Assembly: GCA_021788955.1 (NCBI GenBank)
Contig: JAJYKC010000130.1
Coordinates: forward strand, 1-6,835
Origin: Acidobacteriota bacterium
GTDB taxonomy: Bacteria; Acidobacteriota; Terriglobia; Bryobacterales; Bryobacteraceae
Reading direction: 5' to 3'
Length of the DNA: 6,835 nucleotides
The notes under the pieces are model-generated. The model searched no databases. It worked only from the letters and a program-made list of their open reading frames with translations, and was not told the DNA's origin. The translations under genes were made by a program, and so were the position numbers. Below, piece after piece: positions 1-5,003 of the stretch (position 1 is its first letter; the number at the start of each line of letters is the position of its first letter).

Positions 1-212
1 TCAGGGCCGACGTGCAGCCATGCTTCGACGGCGTCCGGGAGCGGTTCGCCCCTCCATGCCCCGCGGGCCCGGCCGGACTCCTGCGCGGCGGCCGAATGGG
101 GGATCAGGACGAGCAGACCGCCGCCGGCGAAGAGTTTCAGGACATCTCTGCGCTCGGTCTCGAAATGGTAGGAGGGCTTTTCGAGAAGTTCGTATCGCTC
201 GCGTTCAGGCAT
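1..212 (-). CDS. Molybdenum hydroxylase large subunit (aldehyde/xanthine dehydrogenase, isoquinoline 1-oxidoreductase beta type), N-terminal part
   Basis: Only the first 70 residues are visible; the gene runs off the left edge. The ATG at 212-210 has a strong Shine-Dalgarno (AAGGGAGGA, 5 nt spacing) and overlaps the end of the 2Fe-2S subunit gene by 8 nt, which implies translational coupling. Residues 20-26 read ERRDVLK, a twin-arginine (Tat) type motif. A hydrophobic run (residues 27-37) follows, and then SAAAQ, a plausible signal peptidase site near residue 43. The next stretch (LPDAVEAWLHVGP) resembles the beginning of the molybdopterin-binding domain in two-subunit hydroxylases of the isoquinoline 1-oxidoreductase family. 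In that family the large subunit carries the Mo-pterin centre, and the small subunit is thought to be co-exported with it. The substrate cannot be told from this fragment. The identification rests on the leader and on the partner gene, since no catalytic residues are in view. Confidence 0.75.
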   Translation of the reverse strand, partial: MPERERYELLEKPSYHFETERRDVLKLFAGGGLLVLIPHSAAAQESGRARGAWRGEPLPDAVEAWLHVGP

Positions 213-663
213 GACGTCCTCCCTTGGAGACGGAGCGGAGCGCCTGCAGGATCCGCGGGTAGGTGCCGCACCGGCAGACGTTGCCGTTGAGCGCACGGCG
301 CGCTTCCTCTTCGTCCGCTTGCGGGTGGTGTTCAAGGAGGGAAACGCAACTGAGGATCATGCCCGCGGTGCAGTAGCCGCACTGCATTGCGCCCGCGTCG
401 AGAAACGCCTGCTGCACGGGATGGAGCTTCCCATCAGTTTCCAGACCCTCGATGGTGGTTATCTCGCGGTCCGCGACGGCGCTGAGGGGCGTGATGCAGG
501 AGCGCACTGCCGAGCGATCCACGAGAACGGTACATGCGCCGCACTGGCCTTCGCCGCAGCCATACTTGGTTCCTGTCAGTCCGAGATCGTCGCGGAGGAA
601 TTCCAACACGCTCTGATCCGGATCGTGCGCGGAAACATCTTTGCCGTTGACCCGTAGTTTCAT
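205..663 (-). CDS. 2Fe-2S subunit of a molybdenum hydroxylase (CoxS/IorA-like)
   Basis: This 152-residue protein has the two-domain layout of small iron-sulfur subunits of the xanthine dehydrogenase family. The N-terminal plant-ferredoxin-type domain carries cluster ligands C36, C41, C44 and C56 (motif CGEGQCGAC). The C-terminal four-helix domain carries C95, C98, C130 and C132 (motifs QCGYC and CRCGTYPRI). The length is normal for the family and all eight cysteines are present. It passes electrons from the Mo-pterin centre of the large subunit, which follows it directly with an 8-nt overlap. No FAD-subunit gene is visible, which fits the two-subunit isoquinoline/nicotinate dehydrogenase group, but a FAD gene beyond the left edge cannot be excluded. 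The ATG at 663 has an AAGGGAGG sequence about 12 nt upstream, slightly far. A TATCAT on the minus strand at 732-727 could be its -10, but I see no convincing -35. Confidence 0.93.
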   Translation of the reverse strand: MKLRVNGKDVSAHDPDQSVLEFLRDDLGLTGTKYGCGEGQCGACTVLVDRSAVRSCITPLSAVADREITTIEGLETDGKLHPVQQAFLDAGAMQCGYCTAGMILSCVSLLEHHPQADEEEARRALNGNVCRCGTYPRILQALRSVSKGGRHA

Positions 664-794
664 GGGCTTCGCGCGCCCTCCCTTCGAGTGCCGGTGCGCG
701 GCGATCCGCGGCCGCCGGATGGTTTGATGATACTCCGCGGCGCATCGAAGCGGAGTGGGCAGTAGAGCGGACGTTGCGGCGGGGGTTCCGCTTT

Positions 795-812
795 GAAACG
801 GGGTACGGTTTC
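795..812. promoter_or_regulatory. Dyad GAAAC-N8-GTTTC upstream of recA
   Basis: A perfect 5-bp inverted repeat with an 8-nt centre ends 36 nt before the preferred recA start. It overlaps a TTGAAA (793-798) that could be part of a weak -35 element, although no good -10 follows. An 18-bp dyad in front of recA is where a LexA-type operator would be expected. It matches no LexA consensus that I can assign to this group. If recA really starts at TTG 774, the dyad would lie in coding sequence and would be coincidental. Confidence 0.25.
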
Positions 813-848
813 GCGGAGATTCAGTTTGGCCCCTTGCACTATGAAGGC

Positions 849-1964
849 GTGAACTCCACTCAAAAGAACGTAGGCGACGGAATTTTCCGGCCCACGGATC
901 GCGAGGCGCACCAGCACGCTATCGCTCTCGCGCTGTGCCAGATGGACAAGCAGTTCGGTCCGGGCGCTGTGCTGCGTCTTGGGTCGCGGAATTTGCTACC
1001 TGTCACAGTGATTTCAACCGGGTCGATTTCGGTCGACGCCGCGTTGGGCGTGGGTGGATTCCCGCGAGGACGAGTGGTAGAGATCTTTGGCCCGGAGTCT
1101 TCGGGCAAGACGACACTGGCGCTCCAGGTGATCGCGGAGGCGCAGAAAGCCGGTGGGACGGCGGCGTTCGTGGACGCCGAGCATGCGCTCGACCCGACCT
1201 ATGCGCGGAACCTCGGCGTGGACGTCGACAATCTCATTGTGTCGCAGCCCGACTGCGGCGAACAGGCGCTGGAGATCGCGGGCGCTCTGATCGGCAGCGC
1301 AGTTATCGATGTCCTGGTAGTGGACTCCGTCGCGGCGCTTGTTCCGAAGGCGGAACTCGAGGGAGAGATGGGCGACAGCCATATGGGGCTGCACGCGCGG
1401 CTGATGTCGCAGGCACTTCGGAAGTTGACCGGGGCGGTGGCGCGGACCAACTCGCTACTGATCTTCATTAACCAGATCCGCGAAAAGATCGGCGTGATGT
1501 TCGGCAATCCGGAAACGACGACCGGTGGGCGGGCGCTGAAGTTCTATGCCTCGGTGCGCGCCGACGTGCGGCGCGGCGCGGCGATCAAGGACGGGGAAAC
1601 GGTGATCGGGAACCGCACGAAGGTGAAGGTGGTGAAAAACAAAGTGGCCTCACCGTTCCGCGAAGCCGAGGTAGACATGCTGTTCGGCCATGGGCTCTCG
1701 CGCGAGAGCGACCTGCTCGACTGCGGAGTAGCGCAGGGCGTCGTGGAAAAGAGCGGGAACTGGTTCAGCTTTCGCGGCGAGCGGATCGGCCAGGGGCGCG
1801 AGAACGCGCGCGCGTACCTGACGGAGCACGCCGAAACCGCCGCGCTGATCGAGGGCGACCTGCGTCAGAAGCTCGGCTTCACTCCCGAACCCCAGGCCGC
1901 AGGCTCCGCGAAGCCGGCCGCGGCTGAGCCGGCAGGCGCCGTGGCACGCGCGAAAACCGCCTGA
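849..1964 (+). CDS. recA: RecA recombinase
   Basis: RecA is the ATP-dependent strand-exchange protein of homologous recombination and the co-protease of the SOS response. Numbered from the GTG at 849 (371 residues), these features are visible: the polymerisation helix near residues 19-36; Walker [10 protein letters not shown] at 81-89; the catalytic glutamate of DAEHALDP at 111; Walker [10 protein letters not shown] ending near 160; loop L1 around [15 protein letters not shown]; and loop L2 with NPETTTGG from 220. The KVKVVKNK region and the C-terminal domain are also intact. The start is uncertain. The frame stays open to a TTG at 774, and neither start has a good ribosome site. ATG 942 would delete the polymerisation helix, so I prefer GTG 849, though its N-terminus is still about 15 residues longer than in E. 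coli. Oddities are a cysteine at the usual T/Y position of QPD-x-GEQ, and an Ala/Pro-rich, non-acidic tail. It could be a second recA copy. Confidence 0.95.
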   Translation: MNSTQKNVGDGIFRPTDREAHQHAIALALCQMDKQFGPGAVLRLGSRNLLPVTVISTGSISVDAALGVGGFPRGRVVEIFGPESSGKTTLALQVIAEAQKAGGTAAFVDAEHALDPTYARNLGVDVDNLIVSQPDCGEQALEIAGALIGSAVIDVLVVDSVAALVPKAELEGEMGDSHMGLHARLMSQALRKLTGAVARTNSLLIFINQIREKIGVMFGNPETTTGGRALKFYASVRADVRRGAAIKDGETVIGNRTKVKVVKNKVASPFREAEVDMLFGHGLSRESDLLDCGVAQGVVEKSGNWFSFRGERIGQGRENARAYLTEHAETAALIEGDLRQKLGFTPEPQAAGSAKPAAAEPAGAVARAKTA

Positions 1965-1968
1965 AACT

Positions 1969-1982
1969 GCCCTTGAGAGGGC
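1969..1982 (+). terminator. Short hairpin after recA, possible weak terminator
   Basis: GCCCT-TGAG-AGGGC forms a perfect 5-bp stem with a 4-nt loop, starting 5 nt after the recA stop codon. No T-tract follows, so it is not a convincing intrinsic terminator. It may only protect the 3' end of the message or assist factor-dependent termination. Confidence 0.3.
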
Positions 1983-2130
1983 TGTGTCGAACTCCCCTGA
2001 AGACGGGCGAGATACGCCGTGGGAGGCGGTTTTCCACCCTCTCGGACCCCGAAAAGGCCGTCTGGTGCGGGTTTCATGCAACTTTGTGCAAATTTTGCCC
2101 GAAAAATCGCGGTTTTCTGCCTTCAGGCTC

Positions 2131-2160
2131 TTTACAACGGACGAAGTTCGCCGGTATGAT
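2131..2160 (+). promoter_or_regulatory. Sigma-70 type promoter of the HU gene
   Basis: A -35 TTTACA (2131-2136) and a -10 TATGAT (2155-2160) are separated by 18 bp, and each matches the consensus at 5 of 6 positions. The predicted transcription start near 2167 gives a leader of about 110 nt before the HU ATG. An A/T-rich stretch with a short palindrome (2077-2098) lies upstream and could act as an upstream activating element. The rest of the recA-HU gap (1965-2130) holds nothing else that I recognise. Confidence 0.75.
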
Positions 2161-2195
2161 TTAGTAGCAAAACACAACGGGGTGATTTTGTTTTA

Positions 2196-2244
2196 GGATC
2201 GCCTCGGGTGGGCGACCGGACTCGCAAGCGTTGCGATTCGCCGG
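2196..2244 (+). promoter_or_regulatory. Structured 5' leader of the HU mRNA
   Basis: Two hairpins can form in tandem. The first is TCGCC (2199-2203) with GGCGA (2211-2215). The second is TCGCAA-GCG-TTGCGA (2222-2236), a perfect 6-bp stem, which can be extended across an internal loop by CCGG (2216-2219) pairing with CCGG (2241-2244). They lie between the promoter and the ribosome site AAGGAG, which itself stays outside the stems. This could be an mRNA stability element or an autoregulatory site for HU. The structure is read directly from the sequence; the function is inferred. Confidence 0.4.
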
Positions 2245-2277
2245 CGCGTTACTCAAGTCAGGACTAAGGAGAGCAAC

Positions 2278-2583
2278 ATGGCAGCTTCAACCAAGATGAC
2301 CCAGTCGCAAGTCGTGAAGGAACTGGCGGAGACGACGGGCGTCACCACCAAAGTGGCGAAGCACTTCGTGACGGCGTTCTCGGATATGGCCGTCCGCGAA
2401 ACCAAGAAGAGCGGGATGTTCGTGATCCCCGGCATTGGCCGTCTCGTGCGCGTGGAGCGCAAGGCGCGTATGGGCCGGAATCCCGCGACCGGCGCGGCGA
2501 TCAAGATTCCGGCGAAGAAAGTGGTCAAGTTCCGGGTGGCCAAGGCGGTGAAGGACGCGATCGTTCCGCCGAAGAAGAAGTAA
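2278..2583 (+). CDS. HU/IHF-family histone-like DNA-binding protein
   Basis: This 101-residue protein belongs to the HU/IHF family of small basic dimers that bend and compact DNA in the nucleoid. The N-terminal helical part (residues 8-45) forms the dimer body. GIGRLVRVERKARMG leads into the DNA-binding arm with RNPATG at 67-72, whose proline (P69) intercalates between base pairs in this family. The typical KIPAKKVVKFRVAKAVKDA strand and helix follow. The protein is about ten residues longer than E. coli HU. It has a short N-terminal extension (MAASTK) and a lysine-rich end (PPKKK). The start is well supported by AAGGAG spaced 8 nt from the ATG. It is a single-gene unit with its own promoter and a structured leader upstream, and a strong terminator downstream. 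Sequence alone does not decide between HU-homodimer and IHF-like behaviour. Confidence 0.95.
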   Translation: MAASTKMTQSQVVKELAETTGVTTKVAKHFVTAFSDMAVRETKKSGMFVIPGIGRLVRVERKARMGRNPATGAAIKIPAKKVVKFRVAKAVKDAIVPPKKK

Positions 2584-2613
2584 GCGATAGTGGGGGAAGA
2601 CCGAAAATGAGAG

Positions 2614-2643
2614 AGGCCCCGGGGACTCAAGTCCGCGGGGCCT
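2614..2643. terminator. Bidirectional intrinsic terminator between HU and tatA
   Basis: AGGCCCCG (2614-2621) pairs with CGGGGCCT (2636-2643). After one G-G mismatch, GGAC pairs with GTCC around a TCAA loop. On the plus strand a moderately T-rich tail follows (ACTTGTTTG). On the minus strand the tail contains ATTTTC. The hairpin lies 30 nt after the HU stop codon and between two convergent genes, so it can serve both. Confidence 0.85.
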
Positions 2644-2669
2644 ACTTGTTTGAGAAGTCGAACTAGAAC

Positions 2670-2691
2670 CGGTCCAAGGACTTACGGACCG
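2670..2691 (-). terminator. Second hairpin at the 3' end of tatA
   Basis: CGGTCC (2670-2675) pairs with GGACCG (2686-2691) around a 10-nt loop, 12 nt after the tatA stop codon on the minus strand. The tail on that strand is GTTCTAGTTC, only partly T-rich. It probably works with the larger hairpin at 2614-2643. Confidence 0.45.
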
Positions 2692-2703
2692 TTTCGGGAA
2701 GCC

Positions 2704-2877
2704 TTAGGCCTGCTTCTTTTCGTCGACGCTGTTGTCTTCTGTCTTCAAGGCATCCTTGAAGCTTTTAATACCCTCACCCAAGCCCTTGGCAACCTCAGGG
2801 ATTTTTTTGCCACCGAACAACAGCACGGCGACAACCAGGATTACCAGCAACTCGGGCAGGCCAATCGAACGCAGCAT
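2704..2877 (-). CDS. tatA: Twin-arginine translocase subunit TatA (TatA/E family)
   Basis: This 57-residue protein forms the pore-building element of the Tat pathway, which moves folded proteins across the inner membrane. The architecture is canonical. A short N-terminus has the conserved glutamate in LPEL (residue 9). A single membrane helix spans about residues 8-20, followed by the FG hinge (21-22), then an amphipathic helix [22 protein letters not shown], and a charged tail. The frame is open for 30 more codons upstream. ATG 2877 is nevertheless clearly the start, because AAAGGAGG lies 5 nt before it and family members begin right before this helix. A near-consensus promoter sits just upstream. 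No tatB or tatC is adjacent, so this is a stand-alone tatA. The molybdenum hydroxylase at the left end is a candidate client, but the two genes are not linked in an operon. Confidence 0.95.
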   Translation of the reverse strand: MLRSIGLPELLVILVVAVLLFGGKKIPEVAKGLGEGIKSFKDALKTEDNSVDEKKQA

Positions 2878-2899
2878 GAGGCCTCCTTTGCTATCCATT

Positions 2900-3538
2900 T
2901 CATTGTAGGTAGGCGTTCCGTCCGGCGTCAAGCCGGGTTTCGCGGCTCGGGACTCCGCCACCGCCACGGTGGCGGCACATTATCGTGACGCAGAGCAAGG
3001 AGAGAGATAGCGCGCACAGGAGAGCCGAGGGTGGCTCAGGCGCCGGAGCCGCTTGGAAGGACCCGTAGGGCGCCGGAGCGAAGTACTGAAGGTCGAGCGG
3101 TCCCATCGACGTAGATAGCATTGTGACCGGGCCATACGCAGGTCCCGCAAGCGGGCCCATCGGCGAGGAGAGGTCATATTTGCTCAGGCTCGCGTTGGAA
3201 ATGGCGAGGATGTCCACTGCGCCCACACCGAAACCTGCCGTGTCATCCGACGGGTTGGCAAAAATGTAGGCCGAGCCGATGTCCAGCGGCACGGCGCCGA
3301 TTCCAGAGATTCCGATGGTGGCCGACCCGGGTACGAGGAGGAGCCTATACTCCCCACCGGCGGTGCGCACAATGTTGCTGGTATCGCCAGCGCTGGAAAA
3401 CGTGATGGTTTGTCCGACGAACGAATCGTCTCCGAGCCAGCCGATGCCGTAGGCTTGAATCGTGAATATCAGCTCGCCGGCGTGGGCGGAAACCAGGGGC
3501 AGTAGTAAAGCGAGAATAACATGCGCCCTGGGTTTCAT
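2900..3538 (-). CDS. Secreted PEP-CTERM-like sorting-domain protein of unknown function
   Basis: This 212-residue protein has an N-terminal signal peptide: positive start MKPR, hydrophobic 7-17, likely cut after SAHA at residue 20. A Gly/Ser/Thr-rich beta-type body without recognisable catalytic motifs follows (about 21-160). The C-terminus holds a PEP motif at 167-169, a hydrophobic helix at 171-187 and a short basic cluster RHR (189-191). This tripartite tail is the hallmark of PEP-CTERM proteins, which an exosortase processes for surface or matrix delivery. The body has the look of the short PEP-CTERM proteins common in acidobacteria. Unusually, 21 residues follow the basic cluster, whereas such proteins normally end there. 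That tail coincides with the tatA promoter. The ATG at 3538 has AGGGA 4 nt upstream. No exosortase gene is in the window. The surface role is inferred from the sorting signal. Confidence 0.8.
   Translation of the reverse strand: MKPRAHVILALLLPLVSAHAGELIFTIQAYGIGWLGDDSFVGQTITFSSAGDTSNIVRTAGGEYRLLLVPGSATIGISGIGAVPLDIGSAYIFANPSDDTAGFGVGAVDILAISNASLSKYDLSSPMGPLAGPAYGPVTMLSTSMGPLDLQYFAPAPYGSFQAAPAPEPPSALLCALSLSLLCVTIMCRHRGGGGVPSRETRLDAGRNAYLQ
2902..2931 (-). promoter_or_regulatory. Sigma-70 promoter of tatA
   Basis: On the minus strand, TTGACG (2931-2926) is followed after 18 bp by TACAAT (2907-2902), each one base from consensus. Transcription should start near 2895, giving a leader of about 18 nt. 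The whole promoter lies inside the last codons of the upstream PEP-CTERM-like gene; the -10 hexamer partly coincides with its CTA CAA TGA ending. Confidence 0.8.
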
Positions 3539-3562
3539 CGTCCCTGGCCCGGCGGTGGGCCC

Positions 3563-3570
3563 GTTATAGT
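3563..3570. promoter_or_regulatory. Shared symmetric -10 element between two divergent genes
   Basis: TATAGT on the plus strand (3565-3570) and TATAAC on the minus strand (3568-3563) overlap almost completely. Each would place a transcription start about 18 nt before its gene: the 49-residue protein at 3595 on plus, and the PEP-CTERM-like gene at 3538 on minus. Neither direction has a clear -35. The arrangement resembles the symmetric bidirectional promoters known in bacteria. Confidence 0.45.
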
Positions 3571-3594
3571 AGTGGGAACCGGGAGGAAACTTCT

Positions 3595-3744
3595 GTGCCG
3601 TCTAAGACCGAAAAGTTCGACCAGGGGAGCGAGGTGAGGAAGCTGGCGCGCGAGCGCGTTGGCCCGGTGAAGCCGTCACGCCCCATCCCGGAGAAAACGA
3701 AACGGCGCAAGGAGAAGCACAAGAAGCAGGAAAACGCCGAATAG
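3595..3744 (+). CDS. Small, highly basic protein of unknown function
   Basis: This 49-residue open frame starts with GTG, with GGAGG 8 nt upstream (GGGAGGAAACTTCT), which is good support for translation. The product is rich in lysine and arginine, with few hydrophobic residues and no membrane segment. The N-terminal part reads PSKTEKFDQGSEVRKLARERVG, the middle is a PVKPSRPIPEKTKRRK linker, and the end is a lysine/glutamate-rich tail. I cannot assign a family. The composition suggests an intrinsically disordered protein that binds nucleic acid or the ribosome, but this is inference. It is divergent from the PEP-CTERM-like gene, with which it may share a -10 element. It converges on the YIP1-like gene with 7 bp between the stop codons. 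It is shorter than common gene-calling cut-offs and may be missing from databases. Confidence 0.65.
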   Translation: MPSKTEKFDQGSEVRKLARERVGPVKPSRPIPEKTKRRKEKHKKQENAE

Positions 3745-3764
3745 CCTGCGCTCACGGCCGCAGG
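3745..3764. terminator. Convergent-gene hairpin, possible weak bidirectional terminator
   Basis: CCTGCG (3745-3750) and CGCAGG (3759-3764) form a perfect 6-bp stem with an 8-nt loop. It starts immediately after the stop of the small basic gene, and its loop contains the stop codon of the YIP1-like gene. No T-tract follows on either strand, so terminator activity is uncertain. Confidence 0.35.
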
Positions 3765-4459
3765 GCGGCCCCGATGAGCCGGAACAGCAGCGGCACGAAC
3801 CAGGCCGGGGTGATGACGAGAAACGCTTTCCCTTTCGGCGTTCTCGCCAGCGCGGCCACGCTGAGCCAAAGCATAATGATGAACCAGACCTCAAACAACG
3901 AAAAGAAGTTCAGCAAAGCATAAGGGATTCCCTTCAGACTGTCGAAAAAGATATCGAGACCGAACGGCGGTTGGAGTTGCTGAACAGACTCGATCTCGTC
4001 GCCTTTCAGCTTGATGACGACGTAGCCGGCGATCACCTGCAGGACTGTGATGATTGAGCAGGCGCTGAGAAGGGAGAAAATACTTGAAAACCCGATCTTG
4101 ACGCCCACCACCGAGCACGCGATGCCAACCAGCCAGGCAGAGATCAGGAGAATCCCCACAACGAACACAGGGCTTGCGATGGAAAAGCCGAACGTGGCGG
4201 CTTTTATCGCCGGTAGGGCCTTTGCAAACTGCTCGTGCGGCAGATTCGGTGGAGGGTTCAACTCGATCACCCGGAGAGTCACCGGGACGAGTGCGAGGCT
4301 CACCAACAAAACGGCGATGCACAGCAGGGCCAGGGGGAAAATCCAGAAGCCTTTTTTGGAGGCGTACCTGGCTACACCTCCTGGATCGACCAAGGCGTTG
4401 AACGTGCCCGAAACGGATTCGCCGAACGTAGCCCGTCCGGCCTGGGTTGCTTCAGTCAT
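3752..4459 (-). CDS. YIP1-like multi-pass membrane protein
   Basis: This 235-residue integral membrane protein resembles bacterial proteins of the YIP1 domain group, whose function is not established. A short cytoplasmic N-terminus carries the typical GTFNALVDPGGVARYASKKGFW entry. About five hydrophobic segments follow, near residues 38-60, 95-119, 123-150, 180-204 and 213-231. One polar, proline-containing loop lies around 66-85 and another, KLKGDEIESVQQLQPPFGLD, around 150-170. I chose ATG 4459 because GAAGGGAG lies 8 nt upstream. An in-frame ATG 14 codons earlier (4501) has no ribosome site and would add an odd Cys/Ser-rich stretch. The gene is monocistronic, convergent with the small basic gene and divergent from the 54-residue membrane protein. 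The family call is from overall pattern; there are no catalytic motifs to confirm it. Confidence 0.75.
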   Translation of the reverse strand: MTEATQAGRATFGESVSGTFNALVDPGGVARYASKKGFWIFPLALLCIAVLLVSLALVPVTLRVIELNPPPNLPHEQFAKALPAIKAATFGFSIASPVFVVGILLISAWLVGIACSVVGVKIGFSSIFSLLSACSIITVLQVIAGYVVIKLKGDEIESVQQLQPPFGLDIFFDSLKGIPYALLNFFSLFEVWFIIMLWLSVAALARTPKGKAFLVITPAWFVPLLFRLIGAALRP

Positions 4460-4543
4460 GGTGCTGCTCCCTTCTTCGGGCGCGGAGCAAGAGAAAAACA
4501 CGCAGTGTGCGCCGCTGACCCGAATTACCCTACCCTCCGTGGA

Positions 4544-4549
4544 ATTATA
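4544..4549 (-). promoter_or_regulatory. Consensus -10 box of the YIP1-like gene
   Basis: A perfect TATAAT is present on the minus strand (4549-4544), predicting a start near 4537 and a leader of about 78 nt. No good -35 is found at 16-18 bp, so the promoter may need an activator or another sigma factor. Confidence 0.5.
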
Positions 4550-4636
4550 GCGCCGACTCTTATTCCGACGAGGGAAATTCGCCTGGGTTCCGGTTGGCGC
4601 CGGATATGGATTCGGGCCGGCGGTATCTTGAGAGGG

Positions 4637-4801
4637 ATGGTTCCAGGCCGTGAAAAGCTCAAGTGGGGGATTGCCGCCTATGCGGTCTTGGCCGCCTTGG
4701 CCGGGCTTACGCTGCGGGGTCCATTCCGGATCGCGGTCCTGATACTCCTGGCCGGTCTCGCGGTAAAAACGTGGATCGGCATCCTGCGAGATGGCTCCTA
4801 G
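4637..4801 (+). CDS. Small two-helix membrane protein of unknown function
   Basis: This 54-residue open frame from ATG 4637 to TAG 4801 encodes a short charged start (MVPGREKLKW) and two hydrophobic segments, about residues 10-25 (GIAAYAVLAALAGLTL) and 31-45 (RIAVLILLAGLAVKT). A GPFR turn separates them, and the end is WIGILRDGS. This reads as a helical hairpin in the membrane with both ends probably cytoplasmic. The AGAGGG purine run directly abuts the start codon, which is too close for a normal ribosome site. A TATCTT at 4624-4629 would start transcription almost at the ATG, so a leaderless mRNA is possible. The same frame stays open far upstream, but that extension runs antisense through the YIP1-like gene and is not credible. 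I do not recognise a family; translation is inferred from the orderly hydrophobic pattern. Confidence 0.5.
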   Translation: MVPGREKLKWGIAAYAVLAALAGLTLRGPFRIAVLILLAGLAVKTWIGILRDGS

Positions 4802-4913
4802 AAGCGCTCGGGAAATTTCATTTTGAAACGTCCGTGCCTGCCTGGACTTGATCCCCTTCCAGTTCGGAACACCGGGGCGCCCGGAGAAAAAGCCTTAGCT
4901 TTGATTTCAGTCA

Positions 4914-4932
4914 CTTAAGGGTCGCCTTAAGG
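4914..4932. repeat. Paired CTTAAGG repeats upstream of the sigma factor gene
   Basis: CTTAAGG occurs at 4914-4920 and again at 4926-4932, in direct orientation with 12-bp periodicity. Because the CTTAAG core is palindromic, the same bases also form a hairpin: CTTAAGG (4914-4920), loop GTCG, CCTTAAG (4925-4931). The element lies about 72-90 bp before the sigma gene start. It could be an operator for a dimeric regulator or a stem in the leader. I see no clear sigma-70 promoter in 4802-5003. Confidence 0.4.
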
Positions 4933-5003
4933 TGGTTGAGCTCGTGCATTCCTGTCTAGCGCCGCCGTGAAAAGCGGACGAAAAGGAAAGGAAGCATCGG
5001 GCG

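Noticed and set aside
211..657. Plus-strand open frame opposite the 2Fe-2S subunit
   Set aside because: The minus strand carries all eight cluster cysteines; the plus-strand product resembles nothing and is a codon-phase shadow.
851..869. GAAC direct repeat (GAAC-N11-GAAC) as an alphaproteobacterial-type LexA box
   Set aside because: The known box has a 7-nt spacer between GTTC repeats; the spacing here is wrong and the repeat lies at or after the preferred recA start.
2878..2967. N-terminal extension of TatA to position 2967
   Set aside because: It would place 30 unrelated residues before the membrane helix and run through the tatA promoter; the AAAGGAGG site marks 2877 as the start.
4235..4636. 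Plus-strand open frame running into the 54-residue gene, giving a 188-residue product
   Set aside because: The upstream part lies antisense to the YIP1-like gene and has Arg/Gly/Pro-rich shadow composition; only the portion from 4637 looks protein-like.
4872..4884. CCGGG-GCG-CCCGG hairpin as a terminator for the 54-residue gene
   Set aside because: It is followed by an A-rich rather than T-rich run on the plus strand, and on the minus strand the T-run precedes the stem.
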